Shown here in pieces: positions 26,091 to 34,401 of a stretch of 64,000 nucleotides of DNA (positions are counted from its first letter, which is position 1; every line of letters starts with the position of its first letter). A program made the position numbers and the translations under genes. Origin of the DNA: Pseudomonas sp. MYb60 (lineage in GTDB: Bacteria > Pseudomonadota > Gammaproteobacteria > Pseudomonadales > Pseudomonadaceae). Location: contig NZ_PCOZ01000006.1 in NCBI RefSeq assembly GCF_002979555.1, positions 248,001 to 312,000 on the forward strand. Reading direction: 5' to 3'. Under the pieces are notes generated by a model. It had not been told where the DNA came from. It saw only the letters and a list, made by a program, of their open reading frames with translations, and searched no databases.

Positions 26091-26109
26091 CGTTTCTAAG
26101 GATTCATTC

Positions 26110-26799
26110 TTGCGTACAGCCTGCTTTGTAGATGGATACAACCTCTTTTATGGCCTCCTTGCGGGCACGCCATACAAATGGCTCGACCTCCCCGCGCTGC
26201 TGGCACATATCGTTCGCGTTGAGCATCCCGACAACACGATCAACACCATCAGCTTCTTCACCTCCGGCGTGAAGCCATCACTCGCCAGCCGCGGGATAGC
26301 ATCCAAAGAAGCCCAAGACTCATATCTACGCGCATTGATTGCGCGTGACGTACAGGTGTTTTATGGACGCCATCAGCTTGAGTCAGGCAAGGCACCGCGC
26401 TTCATCAATAAGGAAACACCTGCGTCCAGAGCAGACCAAGTCGAAGTCTGGAAGCTAGAGGAAAAGGAAACAGACGTCCACATTGCCATCAGCATGTATC
26501 GCCTTGCATGTCGCGAAGAACGCTTACCGCCTGAGGAGCGCACTCTGCAAATCGTCCTGGTTTCTGGCGATACGGACATGACACCCGCTTTGAGAGCGCT
26601 TCGGGAGGATTTTCCTGAGCTTCGCATAGGGGTTATCCTGCCGCACCGCGAAGGCGTCCAACGCACGGTACCTGGCTCCCTCAAGCAGTATGCCGATTGG
26701 ATGCGCCATGTGGTGACCGAGGTTGAACTTGCAAATCACCAACTCCCCTCTCGGGTACCCACACGCAAGAAACCAGCGGTTAAACCTGATTACTGGTAA
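26110..26799 (+). CDS. NYN domain protein (PIN-like putative ribonuclease), TTG start
   Basis: A 229-residue protein. The NYN/PIN-like fold is indicated by ACFVDGYNLFYG at the N-terminus (Asp8), KETDVHIAISMYR (Asp122) and LVSGDTDMTPALRALRE (Asp154, Asp156), which together give the acidic metal-binding set of the LabA/NYN nucleases. TPYKWLDLPAL is typical of the bacterial NYN subgroup. The longest frame opens at 26035, but that would translate through the terminator hairpin; TTG 26110 has AAGGA 7 nt upstream and family similarity starts there. Such genes are common cargo of mobile islands; RNA target unknown. Confidence 0.85.
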   Translation: MRTACFVDGYNLFYGLLAGTPYKWLDLPALLAHIVRVEHPDNTINTISFFTSGVKPSLASRGIASKEAQDSYLRALIARDVQVFYGRHQLESGKAPRFINKETPASRADQVEVWKLEEKETDVHIAISMYRLACREERLPPEERTLQIVLVSGDTDMTPALRALREDFPELRIGVILPHREGVQRTVPGSLKQYADWMRHVVTEVELANHQLPSRVPTRKKPAVKPDYW

Positions 26800-26859
26800 C
26801 TCCCAAGGAAACACCACCCATAATCCGGCAACTCTTTAGATATCCTGTCCTTCCCGCAG

Positions 26860-27156
26860 CTAGCCTAGCCGGCACCACCAAGATTGCGCATACGCGCAGC
26901 CTTCAATGTACTCAATACCGCTCAATACAAAGCCCGTCGAGGCCATCCCGGATAACGTCGCATCCAACAGCCGGGGCAATGATTCCGGCTCCAAAGGCAT
27001 ACCGACCCGCATACACGCAACATTCGAGCTGCGGCCGAGTTCGTTACACGCGCTGGCAGAAACCAGAACGTCACCCCTGATTGCATTGTAGCGTCGCCGT
27101 TCCTGCGCGGTTAAAGCTACGCCTTTGCAGCGCATAGGCGTAATCAGCATATGCAT
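26860..27156 (-). CDS. Small hypothetical protein (98 aa) in island
   Basis: A 98-residue frame beginning MHMLITPMRCKGVALTAQERRRYNAIRGD. It has an AGGA site about 8 nt before the ATG and no signal peptide. Cysteines occur at several positions (MRCKG, SACNE, VACMR, EGCAY). It starts 12 nt after the stop of the gene at 27169-27399, so the two form a small minus-strand operon. I do not recognise a family. Frame length, spacing and start site support it as real, but only moderately. Confidence 0.55.
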   Translation of the reverse strand: MHMLITPMRCKGVALTAQERRRYNAIRGDVLVSASACNELGRSSNVACMRVGMPLEPESLPRLLDATLSGMASTGFVLSGIEYIEGCAYAQSWWCRLG

Positions 27157-27168
27157 GGAAGATCCTGC

Positions 27169-27399
27169 CTACTCGCCATAGCCTTCATCCAGCAGAGCCT
27201 CCACGGCATAAGCCAGGGCGCCGTCTGCCTGCTCAAGTAAATCACCGAGTTCAGCCTGATTAATTATCTGAGCCCGGTGCAACGCGTTGGCTTCATCAAC
27301 CAATTTTTTATGGTGCTGACCTGCGTGCAAAAGCAACGCACGTTCATCATTCAGTAGAGCCAACCATTGTTGTGAGAGATCTTGACGCTGGGAGGTCAT
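27169..27399 (-). CDS. Small hypothetical protein (76 aa), helical
   Basis: A 76-residue acidic protein that reads as two or three amphipathic helices (WLALLNDERALLLHAGQHHKKLVDEANALH and LGDLLEQADGALAYAVEALLDEG). There is no membrane span or signal peptide. GAGGAA lies 12 nt before the ATG, rather far. It is followed after 12 nt by the 98-residue gene, so both are probably cotranscribed. Unknown family; a helical partner or regulator is possible. Confidence 0.55.
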   Translation of the reverse strand: MTSQRQDLSQQWLALLNDERALLLHAGQHHKKLVDEANALHRAQIINQAELGDLLEQADGALAYAVEALLDEGYGE

Positions 27400-27984
27400 T
27401 CATCGACGAGATTCCTCAAGGGGAAGGCTACCAATTACTGTTTATACATCCAGCATATTGTTGCAATAACCTTGAGGTTGATCCAGCCGGCGAAATGCAA
27501 GGGTGATAACGCTCTCGACTTTTTGATCGGTAGAAAAACTACCCCAGAAAAAGCACTTTTCCCCCTCCCGCCGACGGGCTCGGCGTGCTTGTTTTGTGAA
27601 AGACGGAACGCTCAGAAATGACAGCTAAAAGCCCGATTACCTGCGGGCGGCGCCGGATCAAAAGACGGCTGCATACTGCGACGTCTTTGGAAAAAATCTG
27701 AAGCCGATGCGGTGAAGGTGGCAGCTGTGCGCAGGCTGAGAAACCGGAGATACAGGAACCCGGCAGACCCGAAGGTCTCCCACGCACAGCCGCCATTGCA
27801 CGAAGTGCCAGACGAAAAAGACCGCCTGCAAATCGGGTTTTGGGGGCGCTTGGTGCGCCTGCATCTTGCCGGGTTCTCAGGCCCTATTGCGAAAAATTGT
27901 GAAATATCGTCGCGACGATCTGCTAATCCAGGTGAGCTCTTGTCGGTGTAAGATGTTCATTAACCGCTCACCATTGAGGCTGCC
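27400..27984. other. Island intergenic segment without a supported gene
   Basis: This 585-nt stretch contains overlapping short frames on both strands, none with a credible start or domain. Internal structure includes a CGCCGA/TCGGCG hairpin at about 27579-27595 inside an AAGCAC...GTGCTT repeat (27556-27600), which may be a terminator or structured RNA. The last ~60 nt should hold the promoter of the toxin-antitoxin pair; AAGATG near 27949 may be its -10 region. Confidence 0.4.
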
Positions 27985-28227
27985 ATGACCGGGATATTAC
28001 TGAACCTGCCGGAAGACCTTTCGAACTCGCTCTCCGATCTGGCTAAGACGAATGGCCAAACCGTGAGCTATCTGGCGATGGATGTGCTTCGCGACTACAT
28101 CGAGCACGAGAGAGCGTTGACTGCGCAGATTGAACTGGCGGTAGAAGAGGCTGATGAAGGTAAATTCGCTACCGATGACCAAGTTGCGGCAATGCGCGCC
28201 CGCCGCTGGAGCAAGAATGCGGGTTGA
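27985..28227 (+). CDS. Ribbon-helix-helix antitoxin
   Basis: An 80-residue protein. The N-terminus has the strand-helix-helix pattern of a RHH DNA-binding domain (ILLNLPEDLSNSLSDLAKTNGQTVSYLAMDVLRDYIEHE). The acidic C-terminal tail (AVEEADEGKFATDDQVAAMRARR) would wrap the toxin. This is typical of ParD/RelB-type antitoxins, which neutralise the toxin and autorepress the operon. It overlaps the toxin gene by 11 nt. Confidence 0.85.
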   Translation: MTGILLNLPEDLSNSLSDLAKTNGQTVSYLAMDVLRDYIEHERALTAQIELAVEEADEGKFATDDQVAAMRARRWSKNAG

Positions 28228-28501
28228 GTGGCTTGAAAAAGCCCTCAAAAACCTGGAAGACGAAGCAAGCTTTATAGCCCTTGAAAATCCCAAGGCTGCT
28301 GATGATTTCTCAGATTCGATTTTCGCCAGCGTAGACAAACTGGTCCGGTTTCCCGCGATGGGCCGTGAGGGCCGAGTCAAAAATACGCGTGAATGGGCGG
28401 TGCCCAATTGGTCCTACCTCATCCCCTATCGGGTGCGCGGTGACCGCCTTCAGATCCTTGGGGTATTCCATACGCGGCAACGCCCTCGTACCAAGTGGTG
28501 A
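28217..28501 (+). CDS. ParE/RelE superfamily toxin
   Basis: A 94-residue basic protein. It begins MRVEWLEKALKNLEDEASFIA and contains LVRFPAMGREGRVKNTREWAVPNWSYLIPYRV followed by LQILGVFHTRQ, the standard ParE-fold signature. ParE toxins poison gyrase while RelE relatives cut mRNA on the ribosome; the H-x-R-Q end fits ParE better. ATG 28217 overlaps the antitoxin stop, ensuring coupled synthesis. It is the only complete addiction module in the window and may have stabilised the island. Confidence 0.88.
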   Translation: MRVEWLEKALKNLEDEASFIALENPKAADDFSDSIFASVDKLVRFPAMGREGRVKNTREWAVPNWSYLIPYRVRGDRLQILGVFHTRQRPRTKW

Positions 28502-28980
28502 CGGGGCGCAAAGCGAGTACGAAGTACATCCTCCAGACTCATCTAATGGCAGCATTGCCACGACGTTCCTAACCGTTTCGTAAGCAAGCGCACCGTCAAC
28601 ACGAAATAATAGTGTGTCCATTCCGCATGCCCATTCAGGTGGTGATTTGAAAACTACACGAGGTGCTTCTGCTGCCACGTCCACGGATTATCTTTTTGCC
28701 AGCGCTTGAATGGAATGGTGAAAAGCAGGCAGATTCAGTTGGCATTTCCGTCCAAGCCGACTCATGAAAGGCAGGCGTACAAAGCGTACATTAGCGGGCA
28801 GGACGAGAGGTGAGCTAACGGTCTGCTCCCTCAAGCGGCTTTCGCCTTGAGCCGCGTGACGTTCGTCCGGGTCTGGTTTGCACATTCGTGCGGGGAACCA
28901 TGCTCCTGTTGGTTGGCCTCCAGACAACGGCTCCACCAGTTCATGATCAGCCAGCGGAAACCGACAGAACCCCAAAACGA
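28502..28980. other. Island right flank without a supported gene
   Basis: This 479-nt stretch carries short minus-strand frames (28310-28684, which mostly overlaps the toxin gene antisense, and 28688-28975). Neither has a recognisable domain or good ribosome-binding site, and I reject both. It is probably decayed mobile-element DNA. Confidence 0.4.
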
Positions 28981-29006
28981 AAAAACCCGCCAGAAGGCGG
29001 GTTTTT
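28981..29006. terminator. Bidirectional terminator hairpin beside the tRNA-Thr remnant
   Basis: AAAAACCCGCC (28981-28991) and GGCGGGTTTTT (28996-29006) are perfect 11-bp arms around AGAA. In minus orientation it lies 44 nt after the CCA end of the inverted tRNA-Thr fragment, where the terminator of an intact tRNA gene would sit. Confidence 0.8.
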
Positions 29007-29049
29007 CGGGGGTTCCAGAGATTTTGAAAGCTTTCTCTGGAACCTTGTA

Positions 29050-29107
29050 TGGTGCGGCACCAAGAGTCGAACCCGGGACCTACTGATTACAAGTCAGTAG
29101 GTCTAGC
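29050..29107 (-). pseudogene. Inverted 3'-half copy of tRNA-Thr (UGU), att-like remnant
   Basis: Read on the minus strand, this segment matches the anticodon arm, T-arm, acceptor 3' strand and CCA of the tRNA-Thr at 25018-25093. Over ~50 nt there is one missing base in the acceptor strand and one substitution, then similarity fades upstream of the anticodon stem. The D-arm and 5' acceptor strand are missing, so it cannot fold as a tRNA. It resembles the 3' tRNA duplication left by integrase-mediated insertion, but is inverted relative to the intact gene. Confidence 0.85.
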
Positions 29108-29120
29108 CCCACCCCCCCAC

Positions 29121-29155
29121 AAAAAAAGGCACTTCCCCCACCGGAAAAGTGCCTT
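29121..29155 (-). terminator. Terminator of the pel operon
   Basis: On the minus strand AAGGCACTT pairs with AAGTGCCTT across a GC-rich loop and is followed by seven T (plus-strand A run 29121-29127). It lies 22 nt after the pelG stop codon. Confidence 0.85.
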
Positions 29156-29176
29156 CTTCACATCCCTACCCGCCCA

Positions 29177-30547
29177 TCACCGCGCCAGCATAAACGTGTC
29201 GTACTCCAGATCCTCCAGCGCCGACGACAGTCGCGCCAGCCCCAGCAGCACGCACACCAGCAGCGACAGCGTGAACCCATACCCAAAGAAGCTAGGCCCC
29301 AGGTGCATGCTGAGCAGCGTCAGGCCGGCGTTGAGGACGGCGAAGAGTACGCACAGCTCCAGCACCACGCGGCGTTTGTCGAGGTAGAAGAACACGTTGA
29401 GCAGGGCCATGAATACCACCTGGATGCTCACGCCGATGAGGTCGATGTAGAACAGCGGCAGGTAGTAGCTGGAGATGCCGATCCACTCCAGCAGGCGTGG
29501 GGCGAACAGGAACAGCAGGACCACGGTGAGGCCCTGGACCTTGCAGATTTCCAGCAGGCCCTGGCGGATCGACAGGGTCATTTCGGTTTTCAGCGAGCCG
29601 ATGTGTTGCAGGGTCTCGCCGTCACGGATGGCACGGAACAGGCGGTCGTACCATTCGGCAAAGTCGGTCTCGATGCGCACCAGGAACACGGCCATGCCGG
29701 GGATGATCGCCAGGTAGGCGATGAAGATCGGCATGTCGTACAGGATGGAGGCGCGCAGCGGGCCGATGACCGCGTTGGAGGTGCCGGGGTTGAACCAGAA
29801 CAGGATCTTGTCCACCCAGATGCCGAAGTTGTAGAAGAACCCGGTCACCAGCAGGCTGAGAAACACGTTGCGACGATTGAGGAAGTCGAACGCAATCATC
29901 TTCTCGGCACGGTATTCGCGCAGGATGTCGTAGAGGTACAGGAACAGCAGGCTGCCGTGTCCGATCAGCAACGCCAGCAACAGGCCGGGCATCTTCAGGA
30001 AGCTCAGCAGGTAGGCACTCACCACCATCAGCGAGTAGCCCACCACCATCACCATGAGGATGCGGTTATATTTTTTCATCCCCGACAGGAAGATGATCAC
30101 CAGCCACAGGTTGCACAGCACCACGAAGTTCGACAGCACCAGCACCCGGTAGATCAGCGGCTGGTCGAACAGGGTGGCCAGCACGATGACGCCCAGTACT
30201 CCGGCGCCGACCGTGACCATCAGCAGGATGCCCAGCAGGTTGGGCAGGATCTGCTCGTACTTGTGTTCAAACAACTGGTCGGACACGAAGCGCGTGAAGA
30301 ACAGCTGCAGGCCGCCCGTCAGGATCAACGAGCTGGCCATCAGGTACGTCACCGTCACCAGGAACTGCCCCACCAGCGCGTTGGGCAGCAACAGGCCCAG
30401 GCTGATGATACCCACCAGCATCACGCTGATGATCGACAGCACCCACGGCCCGGAGCTGATCAGGCCGGCATACACGTAGGCGTGCAGGGTGGCGGTGTAT
30501 GAGTCGCGCGACAGAATCTTGCGCAGTTCGAAGCCAATACCGGCCAT
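29177..30547 (-). CDS. pelG: Pel polysaccharide inner-membrane protein PelG
   Basis: A 456-residue polytopic protein with about 12 membrane segments. It starts MAGIGFELRKILSRDSYTATLHAYVYAGLISSGPWVLS, the conserved PelG opening. PelG belongs to the polysaccharide transporter (flippase-like) clan and forms the inner-membrane synthase/export complex with PelD, PelE and PelF. Its ATG immediately follows the pelF stop, so expression is coupled. It is the last gene of the cluster. Confidence 0.97.
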   Translation of the reverse strand: MAGIGFELRKILSRDSYTATLHAYVYAGLISSGPWVLSIISVMLVGIISLGLLLPNALVGQFLVTVTYLMASSLILTGGLQLFFTRFVSDQLFEHKYEQILPNLLGILLMVTVGAGVLGVIVLATLFDQPLIYRVLVLSNFVVLCNLWLVIIFLSGMKKYNRILMVMVVGYSLMVVSAYLLSFLKMPGLLLALLIGHGSLLFLYLYDILREYRAEKMIAFDFLNRRNVFLSLLVTGFFYNFGIWVDKILFWFNPGTSNAVIGPLRASILYDMPIFIAYLAIIPGMAVFLVRIETDFAEWYDRLFRAIRDGETLQHIGSLKTEMTLSIRQGLLEICKVQGLTVVLLFLFAPRLLEWIGISSYYLPLFYIDLIGVSIQVVFMALLNVFFYLDKRRVVLELCVLFAVLNAGLTLLSMHLGPSFFGYGFTLSLLVCVLLGLARLSSALEDLEYDTFMLAR

Positions 30548-32062
30548 TTAACTGTTCTCCATGGCTGCCTGGTACAGGTCGCGGTAGCGCTGCAGCATCA
30601 AGGCTTCGGTGTAGTAACGGTTGACCCGCAACAAGCCGCTGGCCTGTGCAGCCTTCCAGCGGTCGGGGCTGCGCAACAGCTCGAGGATCGCGGCCGAGGT
30701 GGCCTGCGGGTCGGCGATCGCCACCACCTTGCCGGCGAGGCCAAGGTCACGGTCTTCGGCGCTGCCGCCTTCGATCAGCTCACGGCAGGAACCCACGTCG
30801 CTGCTGATCACCGGCGTACCGGCGGCCCAGGCTTCGAGGATCACCAGCGGCTGGGCCTCACTGATCGAGGTGAGCACCATCAGGCCGAGTTTCGGCAGGA
30901 TGTCCTGGATGCGCTGGAAGCCGAGGAAGTGCACCTTGCCCTCCAGGCCCAGGCTGGCCATGAGGCTGCGGCATTCGCTGACGTATTCCGGGTCTTCTTC
31001 TTCCGGGCCGACGATCCAGCCTTCGGCGTGCGGCATGGCGCTGATCACACCGCGCATGGCCCGCAAAAAGGTCTTCACGTCCTTGATCGGCACCACACGC
31101 CCGATCAGGCCCACCACCGGCGCGATGCCCGGCTCGCGGGTTTCCATGGCGCTGGCCCACTGCGACAGGTCGATACCGTTGGCGATCAGTTGGGTGCGGG
31201 CCGGGTCGGCGCCGTCCTTGATCTGACGCTGACGGTTGCCGTCATACAGGGCGATGATGTTGTCGGCGCTGTTGTAAGCCAACTGGCCGATGCGTTCGAA
31301 GTAACGCACCCACAGGGTACGGATATAGCCCGAACCCCCGTCGAGGCTGCGGTTGAGTGCCTGGCCGGAGCTTTCGGCGATCCACGTGGCCTGGGCCAGG
31401 TCGATCTTGCGCTCCTTGGTGTAGATGCCGTGCTCGCTCAACAGGTAGGTGCACTTCCAGCGATGCTTGAGGATGCACCCCAGCAACCCGGCGTAACCGG
31501 TGGAGATCGAGTGCAGCACCCGCGCCCGCGGCATTTTGCGCGAGGCTTCGGCGAGCATCAGCAGTGGCGACTGCAACGAGCGCAGGGTCCAGAAATAGTT
31601 GACGAAGGACGGGTCGGCGCAGTGCTGGCGATAGCCTTCGCTGAGGGTCTCCCAACTGGCGCGGCTGCGCAGCACGTCGTCGAGGGTCAGATGGCCTTCG
31701 GCGATGTTGTTGAGCAGGCGCTCACCCAGCTCGCGCTCGGGCTGGTCCGGGTGATGCAGGAAGCGGTACAGATCGGCCAACTGCTGCGGGTCGGCGTCGC
31801 GCGGCGTGGTGTTCACGTCAACAGGGTGCGTGGCATCCTCGAGGAACACTTCTTCGATGTGCAGGACGTTGGACGGCACTTCGTAGCGGCGCGAGGTGTA
31901 GGCCGAGCGCTGGCCGCCGATGAACATCACCGAAAAGGTCAGTTCCGGCAGGCCGAGGATCATCTGGTGGATCCAGCTCGATACGCCGCCACGCACATAG
32001 GGCCAGGTGCCTTCCAGCAGCAGGCAGATGTCGGCGGTCGGTGCGGCTTCCTTATGATTCAT
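30548..32062 (-). CDS. pelF: Pel glycosyltransferase PelF
   Basis: A 504-residue cytosolic GT4-family transferase that polymerises the Pel backbone from UDP-sugar. The N-terminal block ADICLLLEGTWPYVRGGVSSWIHQMI is diagnostic for PelF. The C-domain has VGLIGRVVPIKDVKTFLRAM and the nucleotide-binding SEAQPLVILEAWAAGTPVISSDVGSCRELI, with the paired acidic residues typical of retaining GT-B enzymes. It overlaps pelE by 11 nt. Confidence 0.97.
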   Translation of the reverse strand: MNHKEAAPTADICLLLEGTWPYVRGGVSSWIHQMILGLPELTFSVMFIGGQRSAYTSRRYEVPSNVLHIEEVFLEDATHPVDVNTTPRDADPQQLADLYRFLHHPDQPERELGERLLNNIAEGHLTLDDVLRSRASWETLSEGYRQHCADPSFVNYFWTLRSLQSPLLMLAEASRKMPRARVLHSISTGYAGLLGCILKHRWKCTYLLSEHGIYTKERKIDLAQATWIAESSGQALNRSLDGGSGYIRTLWVRYFERIGQLAYNSADNIIALYDGNRQRQIKDGADPARTQLIANGIDLSQWASAMETREPGIAPVVGLIGRVVPIKDVKTFLRAMRGVISAMPHAEGWIVGPEEEDPEYVSECRSLMASLGLEGKVHFLGFQRIQDILPKLGLMVLTSISEAQPLVILEAWAAGTPVISSDVGSCRELIEGGSAEDRDLGLAGKVVAIADPQATSAAILELLRSPDRWKAAQASGLLRVNRYYTEALMLQRYRDLYQAAMENS

Positions 32063-33047
32063 TCCAGCTCCTCACCAGCTCGGCGAACGGTGGCCGCCGG
32101 CGGGTTTTTTCCGGAAGGCTGGCAAGCAACCCGGGGATTTCGTGATAACGGCCGGCCTCGAACGCCAGTTCGGCATGGAACGGCAGCAGTTGTGCCGCCC
32201 CCAGGCCATTGCGTTCAGCCTCGTGCAACAGCGTTTCGGCGCGTTCGTTCTCGCCGCGCTCCAGGGCAATACGCCCGGCCAGCAGGATCAACTCACCGCC
32301 CTCGCCTGCCGCCAGGCCTTTCTCGGCGTGTTCGCTGGCTTGGTTGAGCACGTGCTCCAGCACGCTGCCCTGAGCCAGGCCCAGGTAGGCCAGCTCCCAA
32401 TACCAGCGCGCCAGCATGCTGTGCACCGGGCCGGCCGCACCGGCGCTGGCATGGGCCAATTGCTCAAGGCCCATCTGGATATGCAGGTTGATGTCGCTTT
32501 CTTGCTTGTCGAGCATCGAGTACGCCAACAGGCGCACGTCGTCGCTGGGGTCGCCCAGGGCCAGTTTGAGGATCGGCACCGCGTCCTTGCCCGGCATGCG
32601 ACGGGTCGCGAGCAACGCCGCCAGGCGCTGATCCGGGTCGGGAGCATGACGCAACACGTCCTGCAAACCGCCATCGGCGAAGATCGGCGAGCGCATCTGC
32701 GCCTGTGCGCGGAACGGCAAGTCCGGGATACCCACGGCCTGCCAGGCTTGCTGGTCGCGTTTGCGCGGCAGGTACAGGGCCGGGAAAATCGCCGCCACCA
32801 CGCCCAGGGTACCGATCACGGGGACGAAGAACGCCAGGCTGAAAATGAACAGCGGGCTCCACGGCAAGGGCGCGCGGTAACGCGCCGGCAGCAACAGCCA
32901 GACAGCGCCGCATAGCATCAGGCAGGCAAGGCCATGACTGAAGATGAACACCAGCAGTTGGTGCAACTCCGGCGCATTGAGCCACAAACTGGCCCAGCTG
33001 CCCGCCTCTAACAACAAGGCTCCGCTAAACAGCCACTTGCTGATCAT
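32052..33047 (-). CDS. pelE: Pel inner-membrane protein PelE
   Basis: A 331-residue protein with two N-terminal membrane helices plus another hydrophobic stretch (residues ~10-110), then a soluble, Ala/Leu-rich TPR-like region (about 150-331, for example GELILLAGRIALERGENERAETLLHEAERN). PelE is an assembly partner of PelD and PelG in the synthase complex. It overlaps pelD by 23 nt and pelF by 11 nt, as in the known pel operons. Confidence 0.93.
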   Translation of the reverse strand: MISKWLFSGALLLEAGSWASLWLNAPELHQLLVFIFSHGLACLMLCGAVWLLLPARYRAPLPWSPLFIFSLAFFVPVIGTLGVVAAIFPALYLPRKRDQQAWQAVGIPDLPFRAQAQMRSPIFADGGLQDVLRHAPDPDQRLAALLATRRMPGKDAVPILKLALGDPSDDVRLLAYSMLDKQESDINLHIQMGLEQLAHASAGAAGPVHSMLARWYWELAYLGLAQGSVLEHVLNQASEHAEKGLAAGEGGELILLAGRIALERGENERAETLLHEAERNGLGAAQLLPFHAELAFEAGRYHEIPGLLASLPEKTRRRPPFAELVRSWNES

Positions 33048-34401
33048 TCAGGCCACACTCGTTGTAAAGGAAGTTACGCAGCCCGTTGCGATCACAGCCA
33101 GGCTCCAGGTTGAAAGGCATTACCCGCACACCCAGGCTCTCAAAGTCAGTGTCGATACCGAAGTGCTCGTGCAGCAACATACCCATGCGCGCCAGGTAGC
33201 CTTGGGTGCCTTCCGGGCTGGTCAGTGGCAACAGCACCAGCAACACGTGGTGGTCGCGGCTGTTACGCACCGGCAGGTGCAGGTCCAGGCCGCGCTGGCT
33301 GCGCTCCATCAGGCGCGTCAGCTCGTCGTTGGTGCGGGTGATTTCGAACGCGAACAGGCTGGCCGGCAGTTTGTGCTGCTCCACATCCACCAACGAGCGT
33401 TTGAGTTGCAGGGTGAACTGCTGCGCATCGGCGTCCGGCAGGCTCAGCACTTGCGGGTCGCGGCGCAACAGGTCGGCGATATGGCCGGCGAGCAGCGACA
33501 GCAGGCTCAAGGTGCGGTCCTGGAAGGCGAAGAACGGCATCTGCCGAACGGCCAGGATCGCCAACAGCTGACCTTCGGCATCGATCAACGGAATGCACGC
33601 CTGCAACGACGAGAACCGCGCGGAGTTACCCGAGTCGATCAGTTCCTGACGCACACTCACCAGTTCGCCACGCTCCAGGCACAGCTTGATCAGGCCGTCT
33701 TCGGTGCCCAGCGGGCCCATCACGCCGATCATCGCCAGGGCCTGGGGCAGGACGCTTTTGCCGGATTCGTCGACGCGGTACAGGCCGGCCACACGCAGGG
33801 CGCCGTACTGGCCGAGCATCGCTACGATGGGTTCGGCCAGCTCGCTGAGGGCATCGCCTTCAACCGACAGACCACGCAGTTTTTCCCGCAGGCCCAGCAG
33901 GGAGCTGCGCAGGCTCTGGTCGCTGCCGGCCACACGCTGCTCCAGCAGGTCGTGGGAGACGCGCAGGATCTGGTGGGCACGGGTGAACTCGTCGAGACGG
34001 TACTGACGGTATTCGTTGGCCATCTGCAGACGCTCCAGGCGGCGCATCCACAGGTCGCGAACCTCACCCACCAGCATCCCGCACACCAGCACACCGACGA
34101 TGAACGACGGCTCAAGCTGGGTATAACCTTCATGCCCGGTGTAGCGCAGCACGAACAGCGCCGCCACCAGCAGCACGGCGCTGAACAGGCCGCGCACAAA
34201 ACCGTAACGCACACCCAACAGCAGCGGCGCCAGAATCGGCCACGGGAAACCACTGTGCATCTGCAACGGGTCGTCGGGAGTGAGCCAGAAGCCCAGGCCA
34301 ATGGCCAACCCCGTTACCAGTAGTGTTTCCAGCCAAGACACCGGCCCGCTGGCGCGAGGCGCCAGGCTGTAATCCATGTGTGGAGAATTCATTGCGTTCA
34401 C
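33025..34401 (-). CDS. pelD: c-di-GMP receptor PelD
   Basis: A 458-residue inner-membrane protein. About four N-terminal membrane helices (24-110) are followed by a coiled segment, a GAF domain (about 165-310) and a degenerate GGDEF domain (about 320-450). The c-di-GMP inhibitory-site motif R-x-x-D is intact as Arg370-Gly-Leu-Asp373, and Arg405 and an upstream Arg165 correspond to the other ligand-binding arginines known in P. aeruginosa PelD (R367, D370, R402, R161). Polymer synthesis should therefore still be c-di-GMP dependent. Start is GTG 34401 overlapping the pelC stop, or ATG 34392. Confidence 0.96.
   Translation of the reverse strand: MNAMNSPHMDYSLAPRASGPVSWLETLLVTGLAIGLGFWLTPDDPLQMHSGFPWPILAPLLLGVRYGFVRGLFSAVLLVAALFVLRYTGHEGYTQLEPSFIVGVLVCGMLVGEVRDLWMRRLERLQMANEYRQYRLDEFTRAHQILRVSHDLLEQRVAGSDQSLRSSLLGLREKLRGLSVEGDALSELAEPIVAMLGQYGALRVAGLYRVDESGKSVLPQALAMIGVMGPLGTEDGLIKLCLERGELVSVRQELIDSGNSARFSSLQACIPLIDAEGQLLAILAVRQMPFFAFQDRTLSLLSLLAGHIADLLRRDPQVLSLPDADAQQFTLQLKRSLVDVEQHKLPASLFAFEITRTNDELTRLMERSQRGLDLHLPVRNSRDHHVLLVLLPLTSPEGTQGYLARMGMLLHEHFGIDTDFESLGVRVMPFNLEPGCDRNGLRNFLYNECGLNDQQVAV

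Noticed and set aside
28310..28684. 124-residue minus-strand frame antisense to the ParE-like toxin
   Set aside because: Overlaps the toxin gene, which has family motifs and a coupled antitoxin.
28688..28975. 95-residue minus-strand frame in the island flank
   Set aside because: No ribosome-binding site, no recognisable domain, and flanked by decayed sequence.
28981..29006. Considered as part of a CRISPR-like or repeated array together with the hairpins at 26063 and 13991
   Set aside because: These are independent terminators with different stems and no regular spacing; no CRISPR repeats exist in the window.
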